DNA of 64,000 nucleotides from Rutidosis leptorrhynchoides (GCF_046630445.1 NC_092338.1:207659501-207723500); one strand, 5' to 3'. Numbered from the stretch's first letter, positions 1 through 14,034 are shown. A program made the numbers and translations. The notes: a model not told the origin generated them from the sequence alone.

Positions 1-386
1 AATAGAACAGAAAATCTAAGAACAACCGTCGACCTCTGTTCTTATTAACTTTTTATCAATAGCTTGATTTCGTAATCAATTTTAAAATTCTTAAATGCAG
101 TCTTGATATAAATCACTTACTCAAACTTTCTGTAAAATCTCAACTCCCAATTCTTCAAAACAAGATCGAATTTTGGAGTCAAAGTTTAATCACAAAAAGT
201 CAACCATCGTGTTCTTCATGAAATTTGAATTCGTTTTTGAGTTTATGGAGCAATTAATGATTCCTTAAGTTTGTATACACGATTTGAAAACTAGTTTATG
301 TAGAAACTTTTGCTTAAAACGTTACCCAATTCAAAATCAAGTTTATTTTTTTTTTTTACTAAATCAGCGACGGCAGCAGGTAGCTG

Positions 387-519
<133 letters not shown>

Positions 520-689
520 ATTATCAAGAACATCATCTTTTTTTTTATTTCTAGTTGTTACAAGACTTAAATAAACTGCGAATTAGTTATTTTGATTATG
601 ATCGGAGGTTCCCTGGTCGATCACTGTTGTGAAGAAGAAGATGATAAAGGGAGACAAGTAATACGGGTTATATATAATTTAGGATAGTT

Positions 690-800
690 TAATAACAGAA
701 TAACAAATACGGAGTAATGGTTTGTGAGAAATGTCGAGGAGCGAGAGGTCGTGGGTTCGAGTCCCTGATATGGCAGATTATTTTTTTTAAGCCTTTCATT
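690..800 (+). repeat. Possible tRNA-derived (SINE-like) segment with a Pol III B-box
   Basis: GGTTCGAGTCC at 754-764 is a textbook tRNA B-box, with a plausible but weak A-box-like stretch about 35 bases upstream and a T-rich run shortly after. The same unit occurs in the right LTR, with its B-box at 16113-16123. I could not find it in the LARD B LTR, which suggests a SINE-like insertion into the ancestor of LARD A. The B-box is seen; the SINE call is inference. Confidence 0.35.
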
Positions 801-823
801 TGGAGGTAGCTATTATTATTAAG

Positions 824-868
<45 letters not shown>

Positions 869-1010
869 ATTGTTATTATTATTATTATTATTGTTATGAT
901 CTTTATTATTATTATTACTAATGTTGTTACTAGAATTATCATTATTAAAAGTATCACTAATAATACTAGTATTATCATTATAATTATTAGTATCATCATT
1001 ATAATTATTA

Positions 1011-3214
1011 TTAATACGCGTTTTAAAAATATCTCGTTTAGGTAATTCACGCAGCCGCAACCGAACTCGAGGGACTAGTTTCGCCAAGGGAGCAAAGATG
1101 TGACTAGCTTTTGACTAGTCAACACCCACCTCCCCTTTCTTTTCCATTTTCATTTTTCATTTTCTTTTCATACTTCCACATTTTCTTTCAATTCTCCATT
1201 TCAAATATTTATCATCTAAATCAAATCGATGAAGCTTCAATCTAAACAAATTGAATATTTGGAATCCTTGCAACTTTCTCTTCGATTCCATACCGATTTC
1301 ATTATATTTGGGTAACTTTCTAAAATCACTAGATTTTGTGTTCTTGATGTTTTTAACTTATAAAGTTGTTAGTTAGTGTCTATGGCTCAAGTCTAACATG
1401 AATATATGATTTATATGCTCGATCTCGTGGTTTTAGTGTAACTAGCATGAACATGAATAGTGTGTGTTTGATTTTGAGTTTTGGATGATTTAATGTTGTT
1501 GTTATGATAAAGTGCAATTATTAAATGTGTTCCTAGTATCACTAGCTTCAATTTGATGTGTAGGTTGCTTTAGAAAATTTCATGAACTTGAATATTGATT
1601 TTGGTGAATTTGGGTTAGGGTTTGATGAATTTGAATTGGACTTTTGATACTTTGAATGACATGAAATGTTATTTGTAAGTGTTAGGATGTATTGTATGCT
1701 GGATCACCTTCGAAACGGCATATCATTCATGTAAATTGGTTACCGAATCATCGAATTTCATTTATGAACTTGAATGCATTTAATGTGGAGCTTTGAATGT
1801 GATTTTGGTTGTTGTAAAAGTAAATGTGATTGATGAAATGTATTTAGTTGTTTTCCTTGACAAAATATCTTTCCGATGATATAAGATACATGCTTTGGTT
1901 GCTTGCGGGTCGTAAATGGTGATTGTTTGAGGTTAGGTTCGTGCATAAAACTTAAAAACTGCCAGAATTCTCTGCACAGGTAATGGCGCGGTGCACCATA
2001 TGCCCGCGCGGCGCGCCAAAGTGGGCTGTCCAATTTGGTCAAATTATGAAAAATGTTTGCCATGCTACGGACCTCCGATTCACATATAACTTGTTCTAAC
2101 ATGCTTATACATGATTAAAAACCTCAGAAAAATAGTTCGGGACCCGACCCGAACGTGTTGACTTTTTTTTTGACTTTGACCGACCAAAGTTTGACTTTTT
2201 TGTCAAGCTTAACCAAATGATTGTGCAATCTTTCTAACTTGTTTCTATACTAGTATCTTGCATGAAACTTGACAATTTGATTCACATGCTACATAATCGA
2301 GTCGTAACGAGCCATAGGACTAATTGAACATCTTTGACCTATCGTATTTACCGTTATTGATACGACCTATTTGTTTAGATCAAGACTAGCATTGTCCTTT
2401 GCACACGTTACTTTGTGAAGTACTTTTCATACGTGCACTCAAGGTGAGATCATAGTCCCATCTTTCAAACAACTTTTATGCTTTAAACTATGGGATGAGA
2501 AACATATACGTATCATGCTTTTACACTTTGAACACAAGTACGAAAACGAACATTCCTTGTGCGGGTTTGAACAAAAATCCTCAATTCAATTATCATTAGT
2601 TACACTTGCAGGGTGTAAACGTGAACTTATATTATGTGATCACATGGGCTTGACGAGCCTCATTCGGACGGTTCACTACCGGTAGCGGATGAAATATATT
2701 TTCGAGTCTAGTGTATGTTCTAACACTACGCAAAGGGTGCAAAACAGTTAAGTTTGATAATTGGGTGCCTGCGAAACAAATAACAACTTTGGAATGCAAA
2801 TGATTTTGATAATCATATTATATTAAATCTTGTGGTTCAAATGCAACGTTTACTAAAACACCTATGATTTCACCAACATTTTCGTTGAGAGTTTTCTATA
2901 TGTTATATCAGGTCCTTGAACGCTACTTGATACATGCTTCCGCACTCTTTTTTATACTTGCTTGGATGTCGAGTATACATGCATAGTTGGAGCGTCTTTT
3001 GACAACTTTTAAATTGTGTCGCATAGGTTTCATTCGTACGTTAAACTTTGTAATGTAACTAGTCTTTGAACTACGTTTGTAAACTTGAAACATCCTTTTT
3101 ACTTATGAAATGAATGTGACATATTTTGGTCAAACGTCATGTTAAAGACTTATTACCACGTAACGGGTCCTAAGTAGTCGGCGCCGTCAAACATGATTTG
3201 GTCGGGTCGCTACA
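1011..3214 (+). repeat. G1 5' LTR
   Basis: It aligns without length change to the corresponding part of the 3' LTR (8093-10370). It contains a cluster of TTGAC motifs (about 2157-2205) and a GC-rich island of GCGCGC-type motifs (about 1985-2020). Confidence 0.9.
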
Positions 3215-3216
3215 GA

Positions 3217-3228
3217 TGGTATCAGAGC
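3217..3228 (+). other. G1 primer binding site (tRNA-iMet type)
   Basis: TGGTATCAGAGC lies two bases after the LTR end, the usual spacing and sequence for reverse-transcription priming by initiator methionine tRNA in plant chromoviruses. Confidence 0.9.
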
Positions 3229-3636
3229 GTTAGTTGTAGGGATTTAGAGTTCATTGGTGTCAACCCCGAGTCATAGGGTACATTAGTGAGTCTAGACTAC
3301 AACCGGCATATAGACTTGAAGTAGGAATTACTTGACTACTTGTGCATTTATACTCAAATGTTTCTACTCATATCTACTCTTATTTCATTTTAATCTCACG
3401 TCGTTTAATTTAATTGACACGCCACCTTGACTTAGTGAAATAATGTCGAATGCACATATGAATTAGGGTAATATAATTTCCCGGATTATATTACGGTGAC
3501 GCATATGAACGTTCCGACATTATGGCATAAAGAATTTAAGGCGAGCCAAGGAAAATTTTTCTCTATCCTTATTCCATATCATGATTAGTATTATTGAAAA
3601 TACTAATCAACGGTATTCTTGTGTTTTGAAGGAACA

Positions 3637-6600
3637 ATGCCTCCTCGTCGTGTGCCACGCCATGAGACTCCCGAACAAGCTCTACAATGAATGATAGCCA
3701 CCGCCGTGGATGCGGCCATGGTCGGTCACTCCTCCAACAACAACAATAACAACCACAACAACAACAATCAAGGGGCCGGTAACTCAAGCGAAGGGTTCTC
3801 CTATAAAGCTTTCATGGGGTGCAAACCTCATACTTTTGATGGGACCGGGGGACCGGTTGTGCTCACCCGATGGTTTGAGCAAATGGAAGCCGTCTTTAGC
3901 ATAAGCGGTTGTCGAGACCAAGACAAGGTCAAATATTCCACCCACACCTTTGCCGGTATCGCCCTCACGTGGTGGAACACGTATGTACAATCGGTGGGTA
4001 CCGATGAAGCTCACGCCCTCTCTTGGGCCGATTTAAGGGAAAGGATGATCGTCAAATTTTTCCCTCGTGAAGAAACCCGAAAGCTCGAACAAGAGCTAAG
4101 AACTTTAAAGGCGGTCGGAAACGATCTCAAGGCCTACAATCAACGATTCGCCGAACTATCCTTGATGTGTCCCAACCTCGTGAACCCCAAATCTCAAAGG
4201 GTTGAACTCTATATGGATGGTCTTCCAAAGAGCATCAAACAAGGAGTGATGTCATCCAAACCCGCTAACCTACAACAAGCCTTAAACATGGCCCGCCAAT
4301 TGCTCGAATCGGTTGACGAAATCGTAGTTCCGGCACCTAAGGCCGAGGATAAATCGGGCGGCAACAAAAGAAAATGGGAAGCCCCCCAATCAAGCAACAA
4401 CTACAACAACAACTTCATCAAAAAGCCTTTCACCTCCGACGCCAAGAAAAGTTATGGCGGAAATAAACTCTTTTGCAACAAATGCCACAAACACCACTAT
4501 GGTGAATGTAGCAATCTATTTTACCATCGGTGCCAAAGGGGTGGTCATGTGGCCAACGATTGTAGAAGTGCCTCCCCCGTCGCTCAAAAGGTGCCCAATG
4601 CACCAAAATTGGGTACTTGTTATGAATGTGGCCAAACGGGTCATTTTAGAAATGCATGTCCGAAGAAGAAAGCCAACCCCAACACACGCGGCCGAGCTTT
4701 CAACATCAACACCGAGGAAGCCCGAGATGACAATGAATTAGTCACGGGTACGTTTCTCCTCAACAACACTTATGTTACTTGTTTATTTGATTCGGGTGTC
4801 GATAAGAGTTTTGTATCCAAGACTTTGACTCATTCTTTTAGCACTCCACCACTTCCACTAGATACCACTTATACCATTGAAGTGGCCAACGGGAAACTAT
4901 TGAGTGCCAACACATATTACCGGGGGTGTACGTTAAACATTTTGGGTAATGAGTTTGAAATTGACTTGATACCCATGGAACTAGGAAGCTTCGATGTAAT
5001 AATTGGTATGAATTGGCTAGCCAAAACGAAATCTCACATCCTTTGTGATCTTAACGCAATTCGGATTCCTATCGAGAACAGCGAACCTTTGATCATCTAT
5101 GGCGATAAGAGTTGCACCGGACTCAACCTCGTTTCGTGCATTAAAGTTAGAAAACTACTCCGTAAGGGTTGTTGTGCGATCCTTGCTCACGTTAAGAAAG
5201 TCGAGTCCGATGAGAAGCACATCAATGATGTGCCAATTATTAGTGACTATTCCGATGTATTTCCCGACAAATTTCCGGGTCCTCCACCTCATCGACCGGT
5301 TGAATTCCAAATCGATCTTATTCCGGGAGCCGCACCCGTAGCATGTGCACCATATAGACTTGGTCCATCCGAAATGAAAGAGTTGCAAAGTCAAATTCAA
5401 GAACTACTTGACAGTGGTTTTATCCAACCTAGCCATTCACAATGGGGCGCTCCGATTTTGTTTGTTAAAAAGAAAGACGGATCCCTACGAATGTGCATTG
5501 ATGATCGTGAACTAAACAAATTGACGGTTAAGAACCGATATCCTCTTCCTCGCATCGATGACCTCTTTGATCAACTACAAGGGTCTTGTGTATATTCGAA
5601 AATCGATCTCCGCTAGGGTTATCATCAATTAAGGGTTAAGGGGGAAGATGTCTCCAAAACCGCTTTCCGAACTCATTATGGTAGTAATGAATTTCTTGTT
5701 ATGCCATTTGGTCTCACTAATGCACCGGCGGTGTTCATGGATCTTATGAACCACGTGTGTAAACCGTATCTCGATAAATTCATTATTGTCTTCATCGATG
5801 ACATCTTGGTCTATTCTAAAGGCGAAGAAGAGCACGAACAACATCTCCGACTTGTGCTCGAACTCTTGAGACAAGAACGACTATATGCCAAATTCTCCAA
5901 GTGTGAATTTTGGTTGAAGGAAGTTCAATTTCTTGGTCATGTTGTAAGTGATCAAGGTATTAAAGTCGATCCATCAAAAATCGAAGCCATTAGTAAATGG
6001 GAGACTCTTACTACTCCTACTCACATTCGTCAATTCTTGGGTCTCGCCGGATACTATCGTAGATTCATCAAAGATTTCTCTTTGGTCGCTCGTCCTCTAA
6101 CCGCGTTAACTCATAAGGGAAGAAAATTCGTTTGGGCAACCGCTCCTATCTTGTCACTTCCCGAAGGCAACGATGATTTAGTTGTGTATTGCGACGCCTC
6201 GAAATATGGTTTTGGGTGTGTGTTGATGCAACGAACGAAAGTCATTTCTTATGCTTCTAGACAACTCAAAATTCATGAACGAAACTACACGACACATGAT
6301 CTCAAACTCGGAGCCGTTGTCTTTGCACTTAAAATGTGGAGACACTATCTTTATGGAACCAAGAGTACTATCTTTACCGATCACAAAAGTCTCCAACACA
6401 TCTTCGATCAAAAGCAACTAAACATGAGACAACGAAGGTGGATTGAAACCTTAAACGATTACGATTGTGAGCTTCGTTACCACCCCGAAAAGGCAAATGT
6501 AGTAGCCGATGCCTTAAGTCGAAAAGAAAGAGCGGTGTCTCTTCGTGTCCGAACCTTAAACATCACCATCCACACCAACCTTAATAGCCAAATTCGGGTA

Positions 6601-8057
6601 GCCCAAGATGAGGCTCTCAAGGATGAAAACGTTTCACACGAGCTCTTGAACATTCTCGTCTCTCGATTCGAAATTAGGGAGACCGGACTCCGATATTTTG
6701 CCGGAAGGATTTGGGTGCCTAGTATGGGGACCTACGAAGCCTTATTTTAGATGAAGCCCATAAGTCACGATACTCGATTCACCCCGTCGCCAATAAGATG
6801 TACCACGACCTTAAAGAACAATATTGGTGGCCGAACATCAAAAGGGACGTAGCTACTTATGTTGCCAAGCGTTTGACATGTTCCAAAGTCAAAGCCGAAC
6901 ACCAAAGACTGTCAGGGTTACTTTAACAACCCGAAATCCCGCAATGGAAGTGGGAAAGAATAACAATGGATTTTATCACCAAGCTACCTAAGACGACGGA
7001 CGGTTAAGATACTATTTGGGTTATTGTCGACCGTCTCACCAAATCCGCACACTTTCTCGCTATGAAAGAAACCGACAAAATGGAGAAACATGCACAACTT
7101 TACATTAAGGATATCGTAGCCCGACACGGTGCACCCTTATCGATTATCTCCGACTGAGATGGCCGATTTGTTTCTAGATTTTGGCGTACTTTACAAGAAG
7201 CGTTGGGAACGCGTTTAGACATGAGCACCGCATACCATCCGCAAATCGACGGACAAAGCGAACGCACAATTCAAACCTTGGAAGACATGCTACGAGCTTG
7301 CGTTGTCGACTTTGGAAAAGCTTGGGATAAGCACTTGCCTCTCGCCGAATTCTCCTACAACAATAGTTATCACGCGAGTATTAACGCCGCACCATTCGAA
7401 GCTTTATATGGCCGAAAATGTCGTTCTCCTCTTTGTTGGGCCGAAGTAGGCGACACACAAATCACCGGACCCGAACTCATTCATGAAAGAACCGAAAAGA
7501 TCGTTCAAATCCGAGATAGGCTTAGGACTGCCAGAAGTCGTCAAAAGAGCTATACCGACAAACGATGCAACGACCTTGATTTTCAAGTCGGTGACCGTGT
7601 AATGTTAAAAGTTGCACCTTGGAAAGGTGTAATCCGTTTTGGGAAACGCGGGAAGCTAAATCCGCGGTATATTGGTCCTTTCGAAATCTTGGAGCGTATT
7701 GGGACCGTTGCCTATCGTTTAGATCTACCACCTCAATTGAGCTCCGTTCATCCTACCTTCCATGTATCTAACTTGAAAAAGTGTCTTGCCGAACCTGATA
7801 TCGTCATCCCTCTCGAGGAACTTACTATTGATGACAAACTTCATTTTGTGGAAGAACCGGTTGAAATTGTGGACACCTCCGTCAAGACGTTGAAACAAAG
7901 CCGAATCCCGATTGTCAAAGTTCGTTGGAATGCCAAAAGAGGACCCGAGTTTACTTGGGAAAGGCAAGATCAAATACAAAAGAAATACCCTCACTTGTTC
8001 CCGGTTCCGAAAACGCAAGATCCCGAGGAAGAAACAATGACTACTACGCCTACTTAA
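3637..8057 (+). pseudogene. G1 gag-pol polyprotein relic
   Basis: The region starts at an ATG coding MPPRRVP and shares most residues with the G2 polyprotein. Parts in order: Gag capsid-like domain (about 3800-4290, TFDGTGGP and ALTWWNT motifs), zinc knuckles (about 4460-4670, [10 protein letters not shown]), aspartic protease (about 4740-5040), reverse transcriptase (about 5370-5990, with VFIDDIL), RNase H (about 6150-6520, VVYCDASK), integrase (about 6770-7400, DGQSERT) and a C-terminal tail with PEFTWER (about 7830-8057). It is broken at several places and cannot be read as one protein. An Asn-rich stretch encoded by AAC repeats near the Gag N-terminus is shared with G2. Confidence 0.88.
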
Positions 8058-8092
8058 ATTTCGGGACGAAATTTCTTTTAAGGAGTAGGTAA
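8056..8092 (+). other. G1 3' palindrome and polypurine tract
   Basis: AAATTTCGGGACGAAATTT (8056-8074) has perfect 8-base inverted arms and overlaps the end of the coding region. It is followed by the purine-rich AAGGAGTAGGTAA just before the 3' LTR, where plus-strand DNA synthesis is primed. Confidence 0.7.
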
Positions 8093-10370
8093 TGTAACAT
8101 CCCGCCTTTTTCTGTTTACTTTCCGTTATTTATTTAAAGTCCGTTATATGATTATAACATCCTTCGTTAATACGCGTTTTAAAAATATCTCGTTTAGGTA
8201 ATTCACGCAACTGCAACCGAACTCGAGGGACTAGTTTTGCCAAGGGAGCAAAGATGTGACTAGCTTTTGACTAGTCAACACCCACCTCCCCTTTCTTTTC
8301 CATTTTCATTTTTCATTTTCTTTTCATACTTCCACATTTTCTTTTAATTCTCTATTTCAAAGATTTATCATCTAAATCAAATCGATCAAGCTTCAATCCA
8401 AACAAATTGCATATTTGGAATCCTTGCAACTTTCTCTTCAATTTCATACCGATTTTATTACATTTGGGTAACTTTCTAAAATCGCTAGATTTTGTGTTCT
8501 TGATGTTTTTAACTTATAAAGTTGTTAGTTAGTGTCTATGGCTCAAGTCTAACATGAATATATGATTTATATGCTCGATCTCGTGGTTTTAGTGTAACTA
8601 GCATGAACATGAATAGTGTGTGTTTGATTTTGAGTTTTGGATGATTTAATGTTGTTGTTATGATAAAGTGCAATTATTAAATGTGGTCCTAGTATCACTA
8701 GCTTCAATTTGATGTGTAGGTTGCTTTAGAAAACTTCATGAACTTGAATATTGATTTTGGTGAATTTGGGTTAGGGTTTGATGAATTTGAATTGGACTTT
8801 TGATGCTTTGAATGACATGAAATGTTATTTGTAAGTGTTAGGATGTATTGTATGCTTGATCACCTTCGAAACGGCATATCATTCATGTAAATTGGTTGCC
8901 GAATCATCGAATTTCATTTATGAACTTGAATGCATTTAATGAGGAGCTTTGAATGTGATTTTGATTGTTGTAAAAGCAAATTTGATTGATGAAATGTATT
9001 TAGTTTTTTTTCTTGACAAAATACCTTTCCGATGATATAAGACACATGCTTTGGTTATTTGCGGGTCGTAAATGGTGATTGTTTGAGGTTAGGTTCGTGC
9101 ATAAAACTTAAAAACTGCCAGAATTCTCTGCACAGGTAATGGTGCGGTGCGCCATATGCCCGCGCGGCGCGCCAAAGTGGGCTGTCCAATTTGGTCAAAT
9201 TATGAAAAATGTTTGCCATGCTACGGACCTCCGATTCACATATAACTTGTTCTAACATGCTTATACATGATTAAAAACCTCAGAAAAATAGTTCGGGACC
9301 CGACCCGAACGTGTTGACTTTTTCGTTGACTTTGACCGACCAAAGTTTGATTTTTTTGTCAAACTTAACCAAATGATTGTGCAATCTTTCTAACTTGTTT
9401 CTATACTAGTATCTTGCATGAAACTTGACAATTTGATTCACATGCTACATAATCGAGTCGTAACGAGCCATAAGACTAATTGAACATCTTTGACCTATCG
9501 TGTTTACCGTTATTGATACGACCTATTTATTTAGGTCAAGACTAGCATTGTCCTTTGCACACGTTACTTTGTGAAGTACTTTTCATACGTGCACTCAAGG
9601 TGAGATCATAGTCCCATCTTTCAAACAACTTTTATGCTTTAAACTATGGGATGAGAAACATATACGTATCATGCTTTTACACTTTGAACACAAGTACGAA
9701 AACGAACATTCTACGTACGGGTTTGAACAAAAATCTTCAATTCAATTATCATTAGTTACACTTGCGGGGTGTAAACGTGAACTTATATTATGTGATCACA
9801 TGGGCTTGACGAGCCTCATTCGGACGGTTCGCTACCGTTAGCGGATGAAATATATTTTCGAGTCTAGTGTATGTTCTAACACTACGCAAAGGGTGCAAAA
9901 CAGTTAAGTTTGATAATTGGGTGCCCGCGAAACAAATAACAACTTTGGAATGCAAATGATTTTGATAATCATATTATATTAAATCTTGTGGTTCAAATGC
10001 AACGTTTACTAAAACACCTATGATTTCACCAACGTTTTCGTTGTTAGTTTTCTATATGTTTTCTCAGGTCCTTGAACGCTACTTGATACATGCTTCCGCA
10101 CTCTTTTTGATACTTGCTTGGATGTCGAGTATACATGCATATTTGGAGCGTCTTTTGACAACTTTTAAATTGTGTCACATAGGTTTCATTCGTACGTTAA
10201 ACTTTGTAATGTAACTAGTCTTTGAACTACTTTTGTAAACTTGAAACATCCTTTTTACTTATGAAATGAATGCGACATATTTTGGTCAAACGTCATGTTA
10301 AAGACTTATGACCACATAACGGGATAAAAGTAGTCGGCGCCGTCAAACATGATTTGGTCGGGTCGCTACA
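8093..10370 (+). repeat. G1 3' LTR
   Basis: The LTR runs TGTAACATCC to GGTCGCTACA, 2278 bases, and is followed directly by LARD A internal sequence. The short open frames inside it have no family features and are not genes. Confidence 0.92.
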
Positions 10371-10690
10371 AAGGCGATCCCTTCCATCCACCATATTTTT
10401 CTCTTGGCGAAGAACCTGAAGCACTTACCGGCGAACCCATTCGAAACACCATTTTCACACTCATTTCCAGAGTATCTCGCCACGATTACATTCTATCTAA
10501 AATTCTAAACCTTATTCATCCACCCGTTCCGACCGACAATCATCCCGGAATAATAGAAGAAGTTAACGAACTTCACGCTCGAGTAATCAATTTGGAGAAT
10601 ATGGTGCAAAATTTACCATCTTCAGCAACATCACCGGCATCAACAGTACCATCAGTAACAACACCAGTACCATCAACAATCCATGCCTGA
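10371..10690 (+). pseudogene. LARD A Gag-like protein, remaining part
   Basis: The frame reads GDPFHPPYF, then EALTGEPIRNT and LISRVSRHDYIL, and ends in a heptad-like segment (EEVNELHARVINLENM) consistent with a coiled coil. It is about 75% identical over 83 residues to the 144-residue protein in LARD B (60293-60727). Similarity of the encoded protein alongside scattered base changes suggests it was once under selection. It does not match a canonical Ty3 Gag that I can recognise. The start is absent here, at the G1 junction. Confidence 0.6.
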
Positions 10691-12326
10691 ACATCTCATT
10701 CTGTATCTCGAGTATAATCATCGTTCTACGTATCATTCTACATCAACTATCTTCGTTCTTCCTGGCGATTATGTAATCTCTAATGTTTTAGAGATTATGT
10801 ATTCTAATTCGGACGTTAAACCAAATGAGATTAATATCATATTAACTCATAAATTCATGATTATATCTGAAGAAAATATATATGTACATATGTTTTCATA
10901 AAGATTGTAAATAAAAATTCTTTTGTACAAACTGTAAATGGTGGAAATATTTTAACGGGTAGGTAATACCCGAGGAATATTTAGATTTCACATTAATAAG
11001 TTACACTGTACATTCTTCGAAGCTGATTCAACAGTCGTTTACTATCCTACTTACATCCACCGATATACGAATCTGTTCACCGCAGAATAACCATTTTCAT
11101 TCAATTTCATATTTGAATTTTGACTTATCAGAATCCGACAAGTGGCATAATGAAGAAAAATATTGGACAAAATAAAAATTGTTAGAAACAAACAAATTAA
11201 CTATGAGAAATTTTGTTAAGAATCCACGCTAACAAAATCCTAGCTAACTGTTCCTAGCTAACTATTAATTCCATATTACCTTTTATTTATCGCAATTTAT
11301 TTATCGCAATTTATTTATCGCAATTTTAATTCTCTCAATTTTATTTATCGTCATTTAATTTCTGTTATTTATTTTACGCACTTTAAGTATCGGGACACGT
11401 ATACAAGGTTTTGACATATCATATCGATGCATCTATATATATTATTTGGAATAACCATAGACACTCTATATGCAGTAATGTTTGAGTTAGCTATACAGGG
11501 TTGAGGTTGATTCTACAATAATATATATACTTTGAGTTGTGATCGAGTCTGAGACATGTACAAGCGTCACGACAAGTATTAATTAATTCGAATATTATAT
11601 ATTAAAATATATATGAATTATTGAATTGCTAACTGTGGACTATCAACTGAGTACTACCAACATTGGACAATTAAAATGAATTATAATATTGATTATAACA
11701 TATGAAACTAAACAATTCTTCAAGTTTGCCACTTGATTTCATCTTAAACCTCATTTGTATCTTGATGATTACAATCTGTGTTCAAACTTTTCATGATTCT
11801 TGAAAATACCTCAATCGAGAGGATGATCCAACCACACGTTATCTACGAAAGAGAGAACTTATGCATATAGGCATGCACCTGAAAAACACTCAGAACTTGA
11901 GTAAACGTTTAACACGTATCTGTGCTAGCTTCTTTGGCATTGTTATTACCGAAATTAACTTTACAATTCCTTTCCAAATTAGCCAATTTTGTCATAGCTC
12001 CAGCAAGACAACTTCGACTTTTCGTTCGAAACAACCTTATTATAACCTTGATATATATGCGTACTCTTTTATTGTTACCGGGGAGTCTTTTATATTCCAC
12101 TATATTACCAGCAGACGTACCAGCAACCTCGTTGCTCCTTGGCTTAAATCTCTACGATAAATCAATATATTTATCTATTGAAGTCTTATCATGAACTCAA
12201 TATAATTATCTATTGAAGTCTTATCATGAACTCATCGGTATCTTGTAACGATAATTACCATACCAAGTACCGGAAGGCATCAATCGATAATCTCGAAATT
12301 CTCAGTGATACTACGACAACAATTTT

Positions 12327-12445
<119 letters not shown>

Positions 12446-14015
12446 CTTCTATTCTTCTATCTCCTGGATTTACGAATTTCAATTCGGAATTTCTGAAAAG
12501 CGCTTTAGCTTATGAATCAGTTTCCTGAGTTTTAAAAAAGTTGATGAAGCATTGAAAACTGAATACTGCCTTAACAGTCAAAAGTTTGATGATAAAGAAT
12601 GGAGTGTTGGAAAAGCTCAAAGATTTTGATACTGAAAAATGAATTGAGCAAATCATGAAAGACACTCTGAACAAGGACTAAACTTGTACATAAAAGAATC
12701 CTGATGATTTTGTTTCTGATGAAATCTTTAACGAATACTTTGCTCCTTAATCACTCTAAATCATCGTGAATGAATTTCTTCATCACAATTTGATTCAGAA
12801 ATTCTAAGATATTATCGTATCTTTCATTATTAATATCCTCAATATTTTTGAAGATATCTTCATAAATATTCTCGTCCGATATTAATTATCTCTCCGCTCT
12901 ATCTGTGTTATATCTTAAAAGAAACTGTTTTAGTTTCTAATATTCTGAAAAATTAGAATTTGAATTATGAATGATTTTGAAGTAGTGTTGAAAATTGATG
13001 CATGAGTTAGTATAATATAATGACACTTGATCAACGTGATTATATTACAGTAAGTCATGTTGAGTTTCTAATGGAACGTGACGATTCACAGACTCTACCG
13101 TCATCATGTGCCATGTTACATAACTCTTTCATTCTACTTAACTTCTGAACACATCAAGAAAGTATTCTTGATAGTTCTATTCTCAGTGATTCTGGTATTT
13201 TGACAAATCAAATCGTGCTATTACGTTCTTTCTTGCTTAGAACATGAAGTTCATTCGAAGCTCCATACTTACGAATTCTGGACCATTACTCGCCTTACTA
13301 GAGGTCGAGAAGAGAATAAAAAGGCAAAGAGCTCCAAAATATAAGAGAAAATATAAAGCCCAATAACAACACGAAGGTTACAAACCGTGGATATTAATAC
13401 GAATAGCAATATAAAGACATGGTATAATTAAGAATAGTATCACCCCAAGGTAATAGTAGAAGTAAATAGATTTTTCTGGTGGAAGATTGAAAAGAAAGAT
13501 GACAGAAATGATAATTAGAAAGAAAAAGAAAAAAAAATCAAGGATTAGAACGGGATTAAGCATTTTCACAATCCTTTGGATGTATGAACTAAGAAAGAAA
13601 GTATAGGAATGGTGAGAGTAATGGAACGGAAGAGTTTAATTTATAATGGAAATATCAGACAGAGTAATCGAGGCTGATCACCGAATTTAATTATAGAAAT
13701 CTTAATTTCTTTATTCGCAGAAGAACCAAATCTTTTAGATTTCGAAGAATTTTCTTTGAATCCCTTGAATTCCGGAATTCAACCAAGACAACGTCAAAAG
13801 ATTTGACGCATCTTATTTTCTAAATTCAACCTTGACTACGTCAAAAGTTAAGACGAATCTCTATTTCTTCATTTCAATCTTTTGTGATAGCTTCACTCAT
13901 ACTCTACGAGTAATCGAATTGTTTTATCCTTCTTACTCAATGGTGATAAAACTTTATTTATCAACTCAAATTCGTCATGAAAACATTCTTATTGTTAGCC
14001 ATGACCATCTCAATC

Positions 14016-14034
14016 AAATTTCGAGACGAAATTT
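14016..14034. other. Palindrome upstream of LARD A 3' LTR
   Basis: AAATTTCGAGACGAAATTT has 8-base inverted arms and is followed by CTTTAACGGG just before the LTR, matching the position and sequence of the element ends of G1 and G2. Confidence 0.6.

Larger units (their letters stand above)
1011..10370 (+). mobile_element. G1: Ty3/gypsy Tekay-like LTR retrotransposon, broken
   Basis: Two long LTRs (1011-3214 and 8093-10370) flank a tRNA-iMet-type primer site, a gag-pol region (3637-8057) and a polypurine tract. LTRs begin TGTAACATCC and end GTCGCTACA. The domain order is Gag, zinc knuckles, protease, reverse transcriptase, RNase H, integrase, then a C-terminal chromodomain-like tail, which is the chromovirus order; the LTR ends and integrase tail resemble the Tekay (Del) clade. 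The coding region has several breaks (about five or more) and the left edge is incomplete. About 65-70 LTR differences over 2204 bases were counted by eye (about 3%), roughly one million years. It lies inside LARD A. Confidence 0.9.

Noticed and set aside
754-764. A true tRNA gene
   Set aside because: Only the B-box is convincing; no cloverleaf with paired acceptor stem could be formed from the flanks.
689-1087. Asn/Ile-rich open frames on both strands
   Set aside because: They arise from ATT/AAT triplet repeats inside an LTR and cross the G1 junction.
1758-2102. 114-codon minus-strand frame in the G1 LTR (also at 9055-9258)
   Set aside because: It lies wholly in LTR sequence, has no domain and is shorter in the other LTR copy.
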